Shown: positions 8,784 to 17,219 of the stretch, piece by piece
How positions within the stretch are numbered: the first letter of the stretch is position 1
How the letters are laid out: the number at the start of each line of letters is the position of its first letter
NCBI GenBank assembly: GCA_036227345.1
Contig: CP109468.1
Span: 6,696,001 to 6,760,000, forward strand
Length of the DNA: 64,000 nt
Origin: Streptomyces sp. NBC_01463
GTDB lineage: Bacteria > Actinomycetota > Actinomycetes > Streptomycetales > Streptomycetaceae
Direction of reading: 5' to 3'
Notes under the pieces: model-generated
The model's input: the letters and a program-made list of their open reading frames with translations, nothing else
Told to the model about the DNA's origin: nothing
Database searches by the model: none
Translations under genes and position numbers: made by a program

Positions 8784-8848
8784 GTCCCTCCCCCCCGCGC
8801 CGTGGCGCTCGACTCCGCACCACTGTAGACCGCGGCGGGCGGGACGCG

Positions 8849-10651
8849 TCAGGCGTCCGGGGCCGCCCGCACGGGCGCCCGCACCGGCACCCCCGGCCCC
8901 AGCGACACGTACGGTGCCGCCGCACCCTCCAGCTCCAGCACCCACACCTCGTTGACCCCGTCGCGCAGCACGGGACCCGGCACGTACAGGGTGCGCTGCG
9001 GGCCCGCCGCCCAGTACCGCCCGAGGCAGAAGCCGTTCACCCAGACGAATCCACGCGTCCAGCCCGGCAGTTCGAGCCCGGCGTGCCCCGTCCCCGACAC
9101 GTCCCCGGCCTCGAACGTGCCCCGGTACAGACCCGTCCCCCCGGACCCGTCGACCGGCACGAACGGAACACCCGCCACCGCGGCCGGTTCGTCGAACGCG
9201 TCGAGCCGCAGCGCCCGCGCCCGCACCCCGTGCAGGAACTGGCGCTCGTGCAGCACACCTCCGGTGATCCCCTTCGGCTCGCCCAGGCGCGGCCCGTAGT
9301 TGACCCGGCCCAGCGACTCCACCCACAGCTCCACATCGGCGGGCCCGGCCACCGGCTCCGGCAGGGTGCTGTCCTCCTCGCTCAGGACGCCCCTGCGGAC
9401 CCCGTCCACGTACACCACCGCCCGGTCGCGCAGGCCCGAGATCCCCAGGGTGTAGGGGCGGCGCGGACCCGGCACGGCGACCCGGTAGCGCACCAGACCG
9501 CGGTCCACCCCCAACTCCTCGAACGTGGGCGGCACGCCGGACTCCGCCCGTTCCTCGTCGCCCAGCGCCTCCAGCACGGCGGGCAGCGGTGCCCACTCGG
9601 TCAGCGCGGCCCGCACCGGCGTCAGCCCCACGGGCTCCGGCGGCAGCGGGGGCAGCGGCCCGTCCGCGTACTGCGCGAGGACCTCACGGAACAGACGGAA
9701 CTTCTCCGTCGGCCGTCCGTACTCGTCGACCGGCGCGTCGTAGTCGTACGACGTCACCGTCGGCTGCAACTCCTGGTCCTGGAGCGGGCCGGCCCGGTTG
9801 GCGCCCGCCCAGCCGCCGAAGTTCGTCCCCCCGTGCGCCATGTAGATGTTCACCGAGGCCCCGCACTCCAGGATCTCCCGCAGCGCACCGGCGGCCTGCG
9901 CCGGATCCCGTACGACCGGCGGCGCACCCCAGTGCTCGAACCAGCCGCACCAGAACTCCATGCACATCAGCGGACCTGCGGGCTGGTGGCGGCGCAGCAC
10001 CCGGAACGCCTCGTGCGCCCCCGACCCGAAGTTCGCCGTCGCGAGCAGTCCGGGCACCGAACCACCGGTGAGCATGTGGTCCTCCGGCCCGTCGGAGGTG
10101 AACAGCGGAACGCTCAGCCCGTGCGCGACGAGCAGATCGGCCACCTGGCGCAGATGGACGGCGTCGGTGCCGTAGCTGCCGTACTCGTTCTCCGCCTGCA
10201 CCATGATCACCGGACCGCCGCGGCCGGTCTGCCGCTCCGCCACCTGCGGCAGCAGCTCGTCGAACCAACGCCGCACCGCGTCCAGGTAGCCGGCGTCCCG
10301 GGTCCGCACCCGCCGGCCGAACCGCCCGGTCACCCAGGCCGGCAGCCCGCCGTTCTCCCACTCCGCGCAGATGTACGGACCCGGGCGGACGATCGCCCAC
10401 AGACCGGCCCGGTGCGCCGCGTCCAGGAACCGGCCGAGCGCCGGGACGTCCCGGAACTCGCCCGGCCGCGGCTCGTGGAGGTTCCACGGCACGTACGTCT
10501 CGACGCAGTTCAGGCCCATCGCCCGCAGCATCGACAGCCGGTGGTCCCACTGCGCCTCGTGCACCCGGAAGTAGTGCAGGGCCCCCGACAGCAGCCGTAC
10601 GGGCTTCCCGTCGAGCCGGAAGTGGTCGTCCCCCACGGTGAAGTCAGCCAT
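8849..10651 (-). CDS. Beta-galactosidase, glycoside hydrolase family 35
   Basis: A 600-aa cytoplasmic enzyme (no signal peptide) that hydrolyses terminal beta-galactosides. The GH35 TIM barrel covers about residues 5-330, opening with SGALHYFRVHEAQW and NCVETYVPWNLHEP. The acid/base is E156 in AENEYGSYG and the nucleophile E232 in MEFWCGWFEHWG, spaced as in the family. The remaining C-terminal part forms the beta-sandwich jelly rolls (GLYRGTFEAGD, FVWVNGFCLGRYW). It is divergent from an AraC regulator starting 223 bp away, the usual arrangement for a sugar-responsive locus. No transporter is adjacent, so uptake must be encoded elsewhere. Confidence 0.95.
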   Translation of the reverse strand: MADFTVGDDHFRLDGKPVRLLSGALHYFRVHEAQWDHRLSMLRAMGLNCVETYVPWNLHEPRPGEFRDVPALGRFLDAAHRAGLWAIVRPGPYICAEWENGGLPAWVTGRFGRRVRTRDAGYLDAVRRWFDELLPQVAERQTGRGGPVIMVQAENEYGSYGTDAVHLRQVADLLVAHGLSVPLFTSDGPEDHMLTGGSVPGLLATANFGSGAHEAFRVLRRHQPAGPLMCMEFWCGWFEHWGAPPVVRDPAQAAGALREILECGASVNIYMAHGGTNFGGWAGANRAGPLQDQELQPTVTSYDYDAPVDEYGRPTEKFRLFREVLAQYADGPLPPLPPEPVGLTPVRAALTEWAPLPAVLEALGDEERAESGVPPTFEELGVDRGLVRYRVAVPGPRRPYTLGISGLRDRAVVYVDGVRRGVLSEEDSTLPEPVAGPADVELWVESLGRVNYGPRLGEPKGITGGVLHERQFLHGVRARALRLDAFDEPAAVAGVPFVPVDGSGGTGLYRGTFEAGDVSGTGHAGLELPGWTRGFVWVNGFCLGRYWAAGPQRTLYVPGPVLRDGVNEVWVLELEGAAAPYVSLGPGVPVRAPVRAAPDA

Positions 10652-10812
10652 CGTGCTCGTTCTCTCCTGTGCGCGCGGTCCCGGGCCACGCCGCGCTCCG
10701 CGGCCCGGTACGGGCCGTGTGCGGTACGGGTGACGGAGCGGGCGAACCCGGGAGGAAGGTCACGGGCCAGCCTCACCCCCTGGCGTGCGGCCGGTCCATG
10801 GACAAAGATCAC

Positions 10813-10830
10813 TGCTGTTTGGACACAGCA
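10813..10830. promoter_or_regulatory. Small dyad upstream of the AraC gene, possible operator
   Basis: TGCTGT (10813-10818) and ACAGCA (10825-10830) form a perfect 6-bp inverted repeat with a 6-bp spacer in the divergent region between the GH35 and AraC genes, 45 bp before the AraC start. It is a candidate site for autoregulation, but short dyads arise by chance. Confidence 0.3.
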
Positions 10831-10874
10831 CACGACGCCGCACGTCACACGGGAGCGGACAGGAGCGAGGGCCG

Positions 10875-11765
10875 ATGTACCACACCTGGATGCGCTTCTT
10901 CACGCCGAGCCCGCTGCACCACCGCCTCGGCCTGGTCTGTCTGGGCGTCGGCCTGCAGCACGGCACGCTGCCGACCGTCGGCCCCCGCACCCTGGACCAC
11001 CACGTGGCCGTCGTCGTGCACACGGGCAGCGGATGGTTCGCCGGGCCGGACGGCCGCCGGGTCCCCGTCACCGCGCCCAGCCTGATCTGGCTCACCCCCG
11101 GCACCCCGCACCACTACGGCGCCGACCCGGCCACCGGCTGGGACGAGAGCTTCGTCGACTTCACCGGGCCCGCCACCACCACGTACACCGAGCTCGGCTA
11201 CATCGAACCGGACCGCCCCCTCGTCCCGCTGTCCGACACCGCGGCACCGCGCGCCGCCATCGGCCGGATGGTCCGGGCCGCCCGGCGCGGCAATCCGCTG
11301 CTGGAGGTGGAGACCGGCGCGGCCGTCCACGAACTGCTCGTCGCGCTGCGCCGGGCCAGGGCCGATGTCGGCCCGGACGGCGACCCGGTGCTGCACGCCC
11401 TGGCCAGGGACGCGTTCCAGCCGCTGTCCGTCGCCGAGCACGCGGCCCGGCACGGCATGACACCCGCCGAACTGCGCACGGCGGTGCGGCGGGGGGCGGG
11501 CTGCAGCCCGAAGGACTACCTCCTCACCATCCGGCTCGGCCGCGCCAAGGAGCTCCTCGCCACCGGTGACCTGCCGGTCGCGGCGGTCGCCCGGCGCGTC
11601 GGCTACGACGATCCGGCGTACTTCTCCCGGCTGTTCGCCCGCCGGGTCGGCATGGCCCCGGTCCGCTTCCGCGAGCAGCAGGGCCGCAGTGTGCCGGGCG
11701 GCTGGAGCGACCGGGTCCCGGACCCGGAACACCCTCCGACGATCATCCAGCAGCCCGGCGTCTAA
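10875..11765 (+). CDS. AraC-family transcriptional regulator
   Basis: A 296-aa regulator. The N-terminal half (about 20-150) is the cupin-like sugar-sensing domain, with HHVAVVVHTGSGWFAGPDGRR and LTPGTPHHYGAD. The C-terminal AraC domain (about 195-290) has two helix-turn-helix units, ending KELLATGDLPVAAVARRVGYDDPAYFSRLFARRVGMAPVRFR-like sequence, diagnostic for the family. The frame extends 90 bp upstream, but the ATG at 10875 is preferred because the family homology starts at MYHTWMRF. It diverges from the GH35 gene, which it probably activates in response to a galactoside. Confidence 0.9.
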   Translation: MYHTWMRFFTPSPLHHRLGLVCLGVGLQHGTLPTVGPRTLDHHVAVVVHTGSGWFAGPDGRRVPVTAPSLIWLTPGTPHHYGADPATGWDESFVDFTGPATTTYTELGYIEPDRPLVPLSDTAAPRAAIGRMVRAARRGNPLLEVETGAAVHELLVALRRARADVGPDGDPVLHALARDAFQPLSVAEHAARHGMTPAELRTAVRRGAGCSPKDYLLTIRLGRAKELLATGDLPVAAVARRVGYDDPAYFSRLFARRVGMAPVRFREQQGRSVPGGWSDRVPDPEHPPTIIQQPGV

Positions 11766-11776
11766 GCTCGCTGACC

Positions 11777-12112
11777 ATGACCACGAGCGACATCGACGAT
11801 TCCGTAGGCGCCGAACTCAACCGGCTGCGCGAGAGCATCGACAACATCGACGCGGCAGTCGTCCACATGCTGGCCGAGCGCTTCAAGTGCACCCAGCAGG
11901 TCGGCCACCTCAAGGCCGCCCACCAGCTGCCGCCGGCCGATCCGGACCGGGAGTCCCGGCAGATCGCCCGGCTGCGTCAGCTGGCCGAGAGCGCGCACCT
12001 GGACCCGGCGTTCGCGGAGAAGCTGCTGAACTTCATCGTGGCCGAGGTCATCCGCCACCACGAGCGGATCGCGGAGGAGTCGGCGAGCAGGACGGGCGGC
12101 GCGGGGGAGTAG
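11777..12112 (+). CDS. Chorismate mutase, AroQ type
   Basis: A 111-aa all-helical protein that converts chorismate to prephenate in phenylalanine and tyrosine synthesis. The AroQ pattern is clear: LNRLRESIDNIDAAVVHMLAERFKCTQQVGHLKAAHQLPPADPDRE-type sequence with the conserved Arg (about 17), Lys (about 46) and the PxxDxxRE segment, then a third helix. There is no fused dehydratase or dehydrogenase. It starts 11 bp after the AraC stop, so it may be on that transcript although the functions are unrelated. Confidence 0.93.
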   Translation: MTTSDIDDSVGAELNRLRESIDNIDAAVVHMLAERFKCTQQVGHLKAAHQLPPADPDRESRQIARLRQLAESAHLDPAFAEKLLNFIVAEVIRHHERIAEESASRTGGAGE

Positions 12113-12131
12113 CGGTCCCGGCCCGGGGGCC

Positions 12132-13592
12132 TCAGGGGGAGATCTCCTCCAGTGGCCGGTTGGCCGTCTCCTCGGCCAGGGTCCCCGCCACCACCGCGCC
12201 GATCACGGCCACCGCGCCGAGCATCACGAACACGGCGACGACGCTGTCGTTCGCCGCGTAGACGACGCCCACCAGGATCGGGCCGAGGATCACGCCGAGG
12301 CGGTTGACCGCGCCACCGACGCTGCAGCCGAGGGCGCGCATCCGGGTCGGGTACAGCTCGGGTGTGTACAGGTAGAGGCAGATGTTGGAGCCGAAGAAGC
12401 CGACCGCGGACAGCGAGGTCCAGATCAGGACCTGTACGGGGGAGTGGGCGCCGAGCGCCGCCAGGGTGAGCAGGAGCGCGGCCGAGGCGCCGAGGCAGAC
12501 GGCGAAGATCCGGCGGCGGCCCAGCACGTCCACGGTGAGGGCGACGAACAGGCAGCCGAGCAGTCCGGCGACCGAGGTCACGGTGGAGTAGAGCAGGGCG
12601 TCGGAGAGGCCGAGGCCGTACTCGTCCTTGTAGATGCTGGGCAGCCAGGACGTCACGCCGTAGTTCACGAAGTAGCCGGTGAACCAGATCGCGCCGACGA
12701 CCAGGGTGCGGCGCCGGTAGCGGCCGGTGAACAGGCCGCGCACACCCGTCGCGGCGCGTTCCGCGGGGGTGGCGGTCCCGGCGGCCGGTGCGGGTGAGGG
12801 GGCGGGCGCGGCCGGGGCGGCCACCGGCGGGGGCAGGGGCTGCCCGGTGGCCGCCGACACCTTCGCCTCGATCCCGCTCATCACCGCGTCGGCCTCCGTG
12901 AGCCGGCCGCGGTCCGCGAGCCAGCGCGGGGACTCCGGCACCCTGCGCTGGACGAGGAAGGCCAGCAGCCCGGGTACGGCGGCGACGGCGAACATCACGC
13001 GCCAGCCCGCCGCCGGGACCACCCAGGCCGCCACCAGGGCGCCGACGGTGAGGCCGGCCGGGAAGACGAGTTCGTACAGCAGGACGAAGCGGCCCCGCTT
13101 GAAGCTCCGGGTGATCTCGCTGATGAAGGCGGCCGCCACCGGCACCTCGCCGCCGATCGCGAGCCCCTGGAGGAAGCGCAGGGCCAGGAACGGGGTGAGC
13201 GAGGTGCAGGCGGTGAGGGCCAGGCTCGCCAGACCGGACGCGGCCACGCAGTACGCGATCACCTTCACCCGGCCGTAGCGGTCGGCGAGCCGTCCCGAGA
13301 GCAGGGCGCCGACGAGCATGCCGGCCGAGCCGACCGTGAGGACCGCGGTGGCGTCACCCGTGGTCAGGTGCCACTCGTCGCGGAGCTCGGGCAGCGCGTA
13401 GGCGATCAGCAGCTGGTCGAACGCCTCGAAGAAGGTGACGACGCCCACGATCAGGCGGACGGTGACGTGCCAGCGCGAGAGCGGCAGGCGCTCGAAGCGG
13501 GCGGCGATGCCGGCGCGGGTGGTGAGGGCGGTTTCGGTGGGGCCGGCCGGCAAGGGATCCGGTTCGGCGCCCTGCGCGGTGTCGGTGCTCAT
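12132..13592 (-). CDS. MFS transporter, aromatic-acid/sugar-porter type
   Basis: A 486-aa secondary transporter with about 12 membrane segments and a Pro/Ala-rich central loop near residues 255-285. The segment FFEAFDQLLIAYALPEL in helix 1, GRLADRYGRVKV between helices 2 and 3, and RFLQGLAIGGEVPVAAAFISE in helix 4 are typical of the AAHS (aromatic acid:H+ symporter) and sugar-porter branches. Gene position decides between them: it diverges from an aromatic-type catabolic operon across a region with two shared operators. The likely job is import of that pathway's substrate by proton symport. Its leader is about 160 nt if the promoter at 13767-13795 is right. Confidence 0.85.
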   Translation of the reverse strand: MSTDTAQGAEPDPLPAGPTETALTTRAGIAARFERLPLSRWHVTVRLIVGVVTFFEAFDQLLIAYALPELRDEWHLTTGDATAVLTVGSAGMLVGALLSGRLADRYGRVKVIAYCVAASGLASLALTACTSLTPFLALRFLQGLAIGGEVPVAAAFISEITRSFKRGRFVLLYELVFPAGLTVGALVAAWVVPAAGWRVMFAVAAVPGLLAFLVQRRVPESPRWLADRGRLTEADAVMSGIEAKVSAATGQPLPPPVAAPAAPAPSPAPAAGTATPAERAATGVRGLFTGRYRRRTLVVGAIWFTGYFVNYGVTSWLPSIYKDEYGLGLSDALLYSTVTSVAGLLGCLFVALTVDVLGRRRIFAVCLGASAALLLTLAALGAHSPVQVLIWTSLSAVGFFGSNICLYLYTPELYPTRMRALGCSVGGAVNRLGVILGPILVGVVYAANDSVVAVFVMLGAVAVIGAVVAGTLAEETANRPLEEISP

Positions 13593-13753
13593 CCAGGGTT
13601 CCTCCTGCTCCGCGTGGGGCCGGAGCGGTTGGGGAGCCAGGTGTACGGGGTCGCAGAGGGGACGGGGATGAGCTGAGCGTACGGGTGGGAACGGCCGCCC
13701 GATGCTCGTGAGCCCGTGAGATCACCCACTGACCTCTGTAAGTGCCTAGCTTT

Positions 13754-13766
13754 TAAGTGCTTAAGT
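13754..13766. promoter_or_regulatory. Operator 1, TAAGTGCTTAAGT, probable MarR site
   Basis: A 13-bp near-palindrome (TTAAGTGCTTAA core, 13753-13764) in an AT-rich patch. It occurs in inverted orientation at 13845-13857. Operator 1 sits at or just past the -10 of the leftward MFS promoter. A third partial copy, TAAGTGCCTAG, begins near 13739. The MarR gene at the end of the cluster is the natural candidate regulator; MarR proteins bind such TTAAG-type dyads. Confidence 0.7.
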
Positions 13767-13795
13767 TTTATCCGGCCGGGACTGGTGGCCGTCAA
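13767..13795 (-). promoter_or_regulatory. Promoter for the MFS transporter gene
   Basis: On the minus strand, TTGACG (13795-13790) and GATAAA (13772-13767) are separated by 17 bases. The -35 matches the vegetative consensus at five of six positions, the -10 at four. Operator 1 immediately follows, so a bound repressor would block initiation. Confidence 0.6.
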
Positions 13796-13832
13796 CCCCT
13801 CCGGAGGCAAAAGGAGATTTTGCCGAGGGGGC

Positions 13833-13861
13833 TTGCGGGGAATTACTTAAGCACTTAGATT
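13833..13861 (+). promoter_or_regulatory. Promoter for the catabolic operon, with operator 2 inside the spacer
   Basis: TTGCGG (13833-13838) and TAGATT (13856-13861) are 17 bases apart. Operator 2, ACTTAAGCACTTA, occupies 13845-13857, filling the spacer between the two boxes. Repressor binding here would exclude RNA polymerase. The start codon of the first gene lies at 13904, giving a leader of about 35 nt with an AGGAGG Shine-Dalgarno. Confidence 0.65.
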
Positions 13862-13903
13862 TTTAGGCCTGAGGTAACCGATTCGATCGCAGGAGGCCAA
13901 CTG

Positions 13904-15385
13904 ATGCTTGCCGACGAGGTGTTGGTCGCGGGGCAGTGGCGGCAGGGCCGTGGCGCCCTCATCGAGACGGTCGACCCGGCCACCGGCCAGGTCATCGCCA
14001 CCGTGCACGCCGCATCCCTCGACGACGTCGAGGAGGCCGCCACCGCAGCCGCCCGCGCCGCCCACGACCCTGCCTGGCGCACCCTCCCCGCTCACCTCCG
14101 CGCCCGGCTGCTCCACCGGATCGCCGACCTCGTCGAGCAGAGCGCCGACCGGCTCTCCGCCCTGCAGACCGCCGACACCGGCAAGTGCCGCACCGAGACC
14201 CGCGCCCTCGTCCTGAGCGCCGCCGGCACCTTCCGCTACACCGCCGCCGCCCTGGAGACCGCCGAGGACGCCCTCACCCCGTCCCGCGGCCCGTACGTCA
14301 CGATGAGCGTCCACGAACCCATCGGCGTCATCGGCGCGATCACCCCCTGGAACTCGCCGATCGCCAGCGACGCCCAGAAGCTCGCCCCCGCCCTCGCCGC
14401 GGGCAACGCCGTCCTCCTCAAGCCCGCCGAATGGACCCCGCTCGTCGCCCTCGCGCTGGGCCGGCTGGTCCACCAGGCCCTCACCGAGGCCGCACTGCCC
14501 ACCGCCCTGCTGTCCGTGCTGCCCGGCCGCGGCAGCGTCATCGGCGACGCGATCGTCCGCCACCCGGCCGTCGGGAAGATCACCTTCACCGGCGGCACCG
14601 CCACCGGCCGCACCCTCGCCCACGTCGCCGCCGACAAGCTCATCCCCGTCTCGCTCGAACTCGGCGGCAAGTCCCCGACGATCGTGCTGGAGGACGCCGA
14701 CCTGGAACAGGCCGTCGCCGGCGTCATGTACGGCGTCTTCTCCTCCACCGGACAGAGCTGCATCGCCGGCTCCCGGCTCTTCGTCGCCCGCTCCCGCTAC
14801 GACGAGTTCCTCGGCGAACTCGTCGCCCGCACCGAGAAACTGCGCGTCGGACCCGGCACCGACCCCGACACCCAGGTCGCCCCCCTCGTCCACCACAAGC
14901 ACCGCGACGGCGTCGCCGCCTACGTCGACCTGGCCCGCGAGGAAGGCGCCACCGTCCGCTGCGGGGGAGCGGCCCCCGAAGGCGAGCGCTACCGCGACGG
15001 CGCCTACTACCTCCCCACCGTCCTGGACGGCCTGCCCCACACCGCCCGCGTCTGCCAGGAGGAGATCTTCGGCCCGGTCCTGGTCGCCCTGCCCTTCGAC
15101 GACGAGGACGACCTCGTCGGCCTGGCCAACGACAGCGTCTACGGACTGGCCTGCGGCATCTGGACCCGCGACCACGCCCGCGCCTGGCGCCTGGCCCGCC
15201 GCATCGACGCGGGCACCGTCTGGATCAACACGTACAAGCAGTTCAGCATCTCCACCCCGTTCGGCGGGCTGAAGGACAGCGGGATCGGTACCGAGAAGGG
15301 CCGCGACCTCGTCCGCGGCTACCAGCGGCAGAAGTCCCTCTACTGGGCCACCGACACCACCCCGCTGCCCTGGGCCGCCCAGTGA
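13904..15385 (+). CDS. Aldehyde dehydrogenase (NAD(P)+), first gene of the catabolic operon
   Basis: A 493-aa enzyme oxidising an aldehyde to an acid. Catalytic residues are in place: E252 in LELGGKSP and C286 in STGQSCIAGSR; the PWNSP motif lies at about 147-151 and the NAD-binding lysine in LLKPAEWTP. It has the usual family length. The closest general types are hydroxymuconic-semialdehyde and betaine/HpaE-like dehydrogenases, but the substrate cannot be assigned. In this operon the likely substrate is a semialdehyde formed after ring cleavage, or an aldehyde released by the ThDP enzyme. The ATG follows AGGAGGCCAACTG. Confidence 0.92.
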   Translation: MLADEVLVAGQWRQGRGALIETVDPATGQVIATVHAASLDDVEEAATAAARAAHDPAWRTLPAHLRARLLHRIADLVEQSADRLSALQTADTGKCRTETRALVLSAAGTFRYTAAALETAEDALTPSRGPYVTMSVHEPIGVIGAITPWNSPIASDAQKLAPALAAGNAVLLKPAEWTPLVALALGRLVHQALTEAALPTALLSVLPGRGSVIGDAIVRHPAVGKITFTGGTATGRTLAHVAADKLIPVSLELGGKSPTIVLEDADLEQAVAGVMYGVFSSTGQSCIAGSRLFVARSRYDEFLGELVARTEKLRVGPGTDPDTQVAPLVHHKHRDGVAAYVDLAREEGATVRCGGAAPEGERYRDGAYYLPTVLDGLPHTARVCQEEIFGPVLVALPFDDEDDLVGLANDSVYGLACGIWTRDHARAWRLARRIDAGTVWINTYKQFSISTPFGGLKDSGIGTEKGRDLVRGYQRQKSLYWATDTTPLPWAAQ

Positions 15386-15414
15386 AGCCGAGCGAGAAGA
15401 AGCCGGAGCCCCCC

Positions 15415-16383
15415 ATGCCGTACGAGAACACCCCACACCCGCTGCCCGAACCCGTCGCCCGGCTGCGCGCCCTGCGCTCCGTCGAGCTCCGCACCCCCGC
15501 CCTCACCGAGTCCGCCGACTTCTACGCCGAGGTCTGGGGCCTGGAACCCGTCGAACGCGAACACGACGCCACCTGGCTGCGCGGCACCGGCGAGGAGCAC
15601 CACGTCCTCCACCTCGCCCGCGGTGAGCAGAACGGCCTCGGCCGCATCACCTTCGCCGTCGCCACCCCCGCCGAGATCGACGAGGCCGCCCGCCGGCTCC
15701 TGGCCCGCTCCATCGTCCCGGTCGCCGGACCCGGACCCCTCGACCAGGTCGGCGGCGGCTACGGACTCCGCTTCACCGACCCCGAGGGCCGGCTGATCGA
15801 ACTCAGCGCCCAGACCCACGCCGTCACCCCGCGCGGCCGGGACGCCGCCGTCCCCGTCGGCGTCACCCACACCGTCCTCAACACCACGGACATCGACGCC
15901 GCCGTCGCCTTCTACACCTCGGTCCTCGGCCTGCGCGTCTCCGACTGGTCCGAACACCAGATGGCGTTCCTGCGCTGCAACGCCGACCACCACTGCATCG
16001 CGTTCAACCAGGCCGAGTGGACCTCCCTCAACCACGTCGCGTACGAGATGACATCCGTCGACCACTTCATGCGCGGCCTAGGCCGCCTCCGCCACCACGG
16101 CATCACCCCCCAGTGGGGGCCCGGCCGGCACGGCCCCGGCAACAACACCTTCTCCTACTTCACCGACCCCGCCGGACTCGTCTGCGAATACACCTCCGAG
16201 GTCGCGCAGATCGTCGAGGACGCCTGGATCGCCAAGGTCTGGCGCCGCACCCCCGACCTCTCCGACCTCTGGGGAACCGCCGGACCGCCCTCGCCCGGAA
16301 TCCGCCGCCACATGGCCGGAACACCCGACCCCGGCCCCCTCACCACCACCCCCACCGACGCACCGGAAGAGGTGACCGCATGA
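15415..16383 (+). CDS. VOC-superfamily extradiol dioxygenase
   Basis: A 322-aa two-module VOC protein with the layout of type I extradiol ring-cleavage dioxygenases such as BphC. The iron ligands can be read at matching positions: H152 in VGVTHTVLN, H207 in LNHVAYE and E258 in LVCEYTSE. The N-terminal module (about 18-140) lacks metal ligands, as in the family. It should open the ring of a catechol next to its hydroxyls using Fe(II) and O2. The start was chosen at ATG 15415 because it lies just after the aldehyde dehydrogenase stop and begins the homologous sequence. Its stop overlaps the next start (ATGA). Confidence 0.88.
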   Translation: MPYENTPHPLPEPVARLRALRSVELRTPALTESADFYAEVWGLEPVEREHDATWLRGTGEEHHVLHLARGEQNGLGRITFAVATPAEIDEAARRLLARSIVPVAGPGPLDQVGGGYGLRFTDPEGRLIELSAQTHAVTPRGRDAAVPVGVTHTVLNTTDIDAAVAFYTSVLGLRVSDWSEHQMAFLRCNADHHCIAFNQAEWTSLNHVAYEMTSVDHFMRGLGRLRHHGITPQWGPGRHGPGNNTFSYFTDPAGLVCEYTSEVAQIVEDAWIAKVWRRTPDLSDLWGTAGPPSPGIRRHMAGTPDPGPLTTTPTDAPEEVTA

Positions 16384-17219
16384 CCGCCACCCTCACCCCC
16401 CGGCCGGACGCCTCCGCCCGCCCCGCCCGCCCCGTGCGCCGTATCGGCCTCGTCGGCTGGGGAGCCATCGGACGCGTCGTCGGCACCGCACTGGCCGAAG
16501 GACACATCCCCGGCGCCGAACTCACCTGCATCATCGACAACCGGCCCCTCGTCGACGCCCCCGCACCCCAGCTGTCCTTCGAGGACGCCCTCACCGTCTG
16601 CGACCTCATCGTCGAAGCAGCGGGCCAGGCCGTCGTACGGGAATGGGCCGAACGCGTCCTGAACAGCGGCGCCGACCTGCTGATCGCCTCCACCGGCGCT
16701 CTCGTCGACCCCGAACTCACCGGCCGGCTGCGCGCCGCCGGACCCGGACGCGTCTACTTCACCGGCGGAGCCGTCGGCGGACTCGACCTCCTCCAGGCCG
16801 TCCGCGGACTCGGCCCCCTCACCTCCGTCACCCTCACCACCACCAAGCTTCCCGCCACCCTCCACCAGCCGTGGATGGACGCGGAACTGACCGAGCGGCT
16901 GCGGACCGCCGCCGGACCCGTCGAGGTGATGCGCGGCACCGCACGCGACGTACCCGTCAAGTTCCCCAAGTCGACCAACGTCGCCGCGTCCGTCGCCCTC
17001 GCCACCGGCGACCCCGCACTCGTCGAGGTCGTCGTCGTCGCCGACCCGGCCGCCACCCTCACCCGGCACGTCATCGAGGCGGCCGGACCGCACGGCAGCT
17101 ACCGCTTCGAGGTCGCCCACCGGCCCGACGAAGCCAACCCCGCCACCAGCCAGGTCGTCCCGCACGCCGTGCTCCGCAGCCTCGGCGCCGTCGTCGGCCG
17201 GGCAGGACAGATCCTGTGA
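16380..17219 (+). CDS. Aspartate-dehydrogenase-like oxidoreductase
   Basis: A 279-aa NAD(P)-dependent enzyme related to L-aspartate dehydrogenase (NadX). The Rossmann motif GLVGWGAIGRVVG is at about 23-35. Family markers include IASTGALVDPEL, GGAVGGLDLLQAV, VKFPKSTNVAAS and NPATSQVVP. True NadX makes iminoaspartate from aspartate for NAD synthesis, or oxaloacetate and ammonia. Here it overlaps dioxygenase and hydrolase genes and no nad genes are near, so it more likely acts on a pathway intermediate, for example by reductive amination or dehydrogenation. That is inference. It is translationally coupled on both sides by ATGA and GTGA overlaps. Confidence 0.85.
   Translation: MTATLTPRPDASARPARPVRRIGLVGWGAIGRVVGTALAEGHIPGAELTCIIDNRPLVDAPAPQLSFEDALTVCDLIVEAAGQAVVREWAERVLNSGADLLIASTGALVDPELTGRLRAAGPGRVYFTGGAVGGLDLLQAVRGLGPLTSVTLTTTKLPATLHQPWMDAELTERLRTAAGPVEVMRGTARDVPVKFPKSTNVAASVALATGDPALVEVVVVADPAATLTRHVIEAAGPHGSYRFEVAHRPDEANPATSQVVPHAVLRSLGAVVGRAGQIL

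Noticed and set aside
13936..15414. Upstream extension of the VOC frame through the aldehyde dehydrogenase gene
   Set aside because: Arg/Pro-rich nonsense in a different frame from the real ALDH; homologous VOC sequence begins at ATG 15415.
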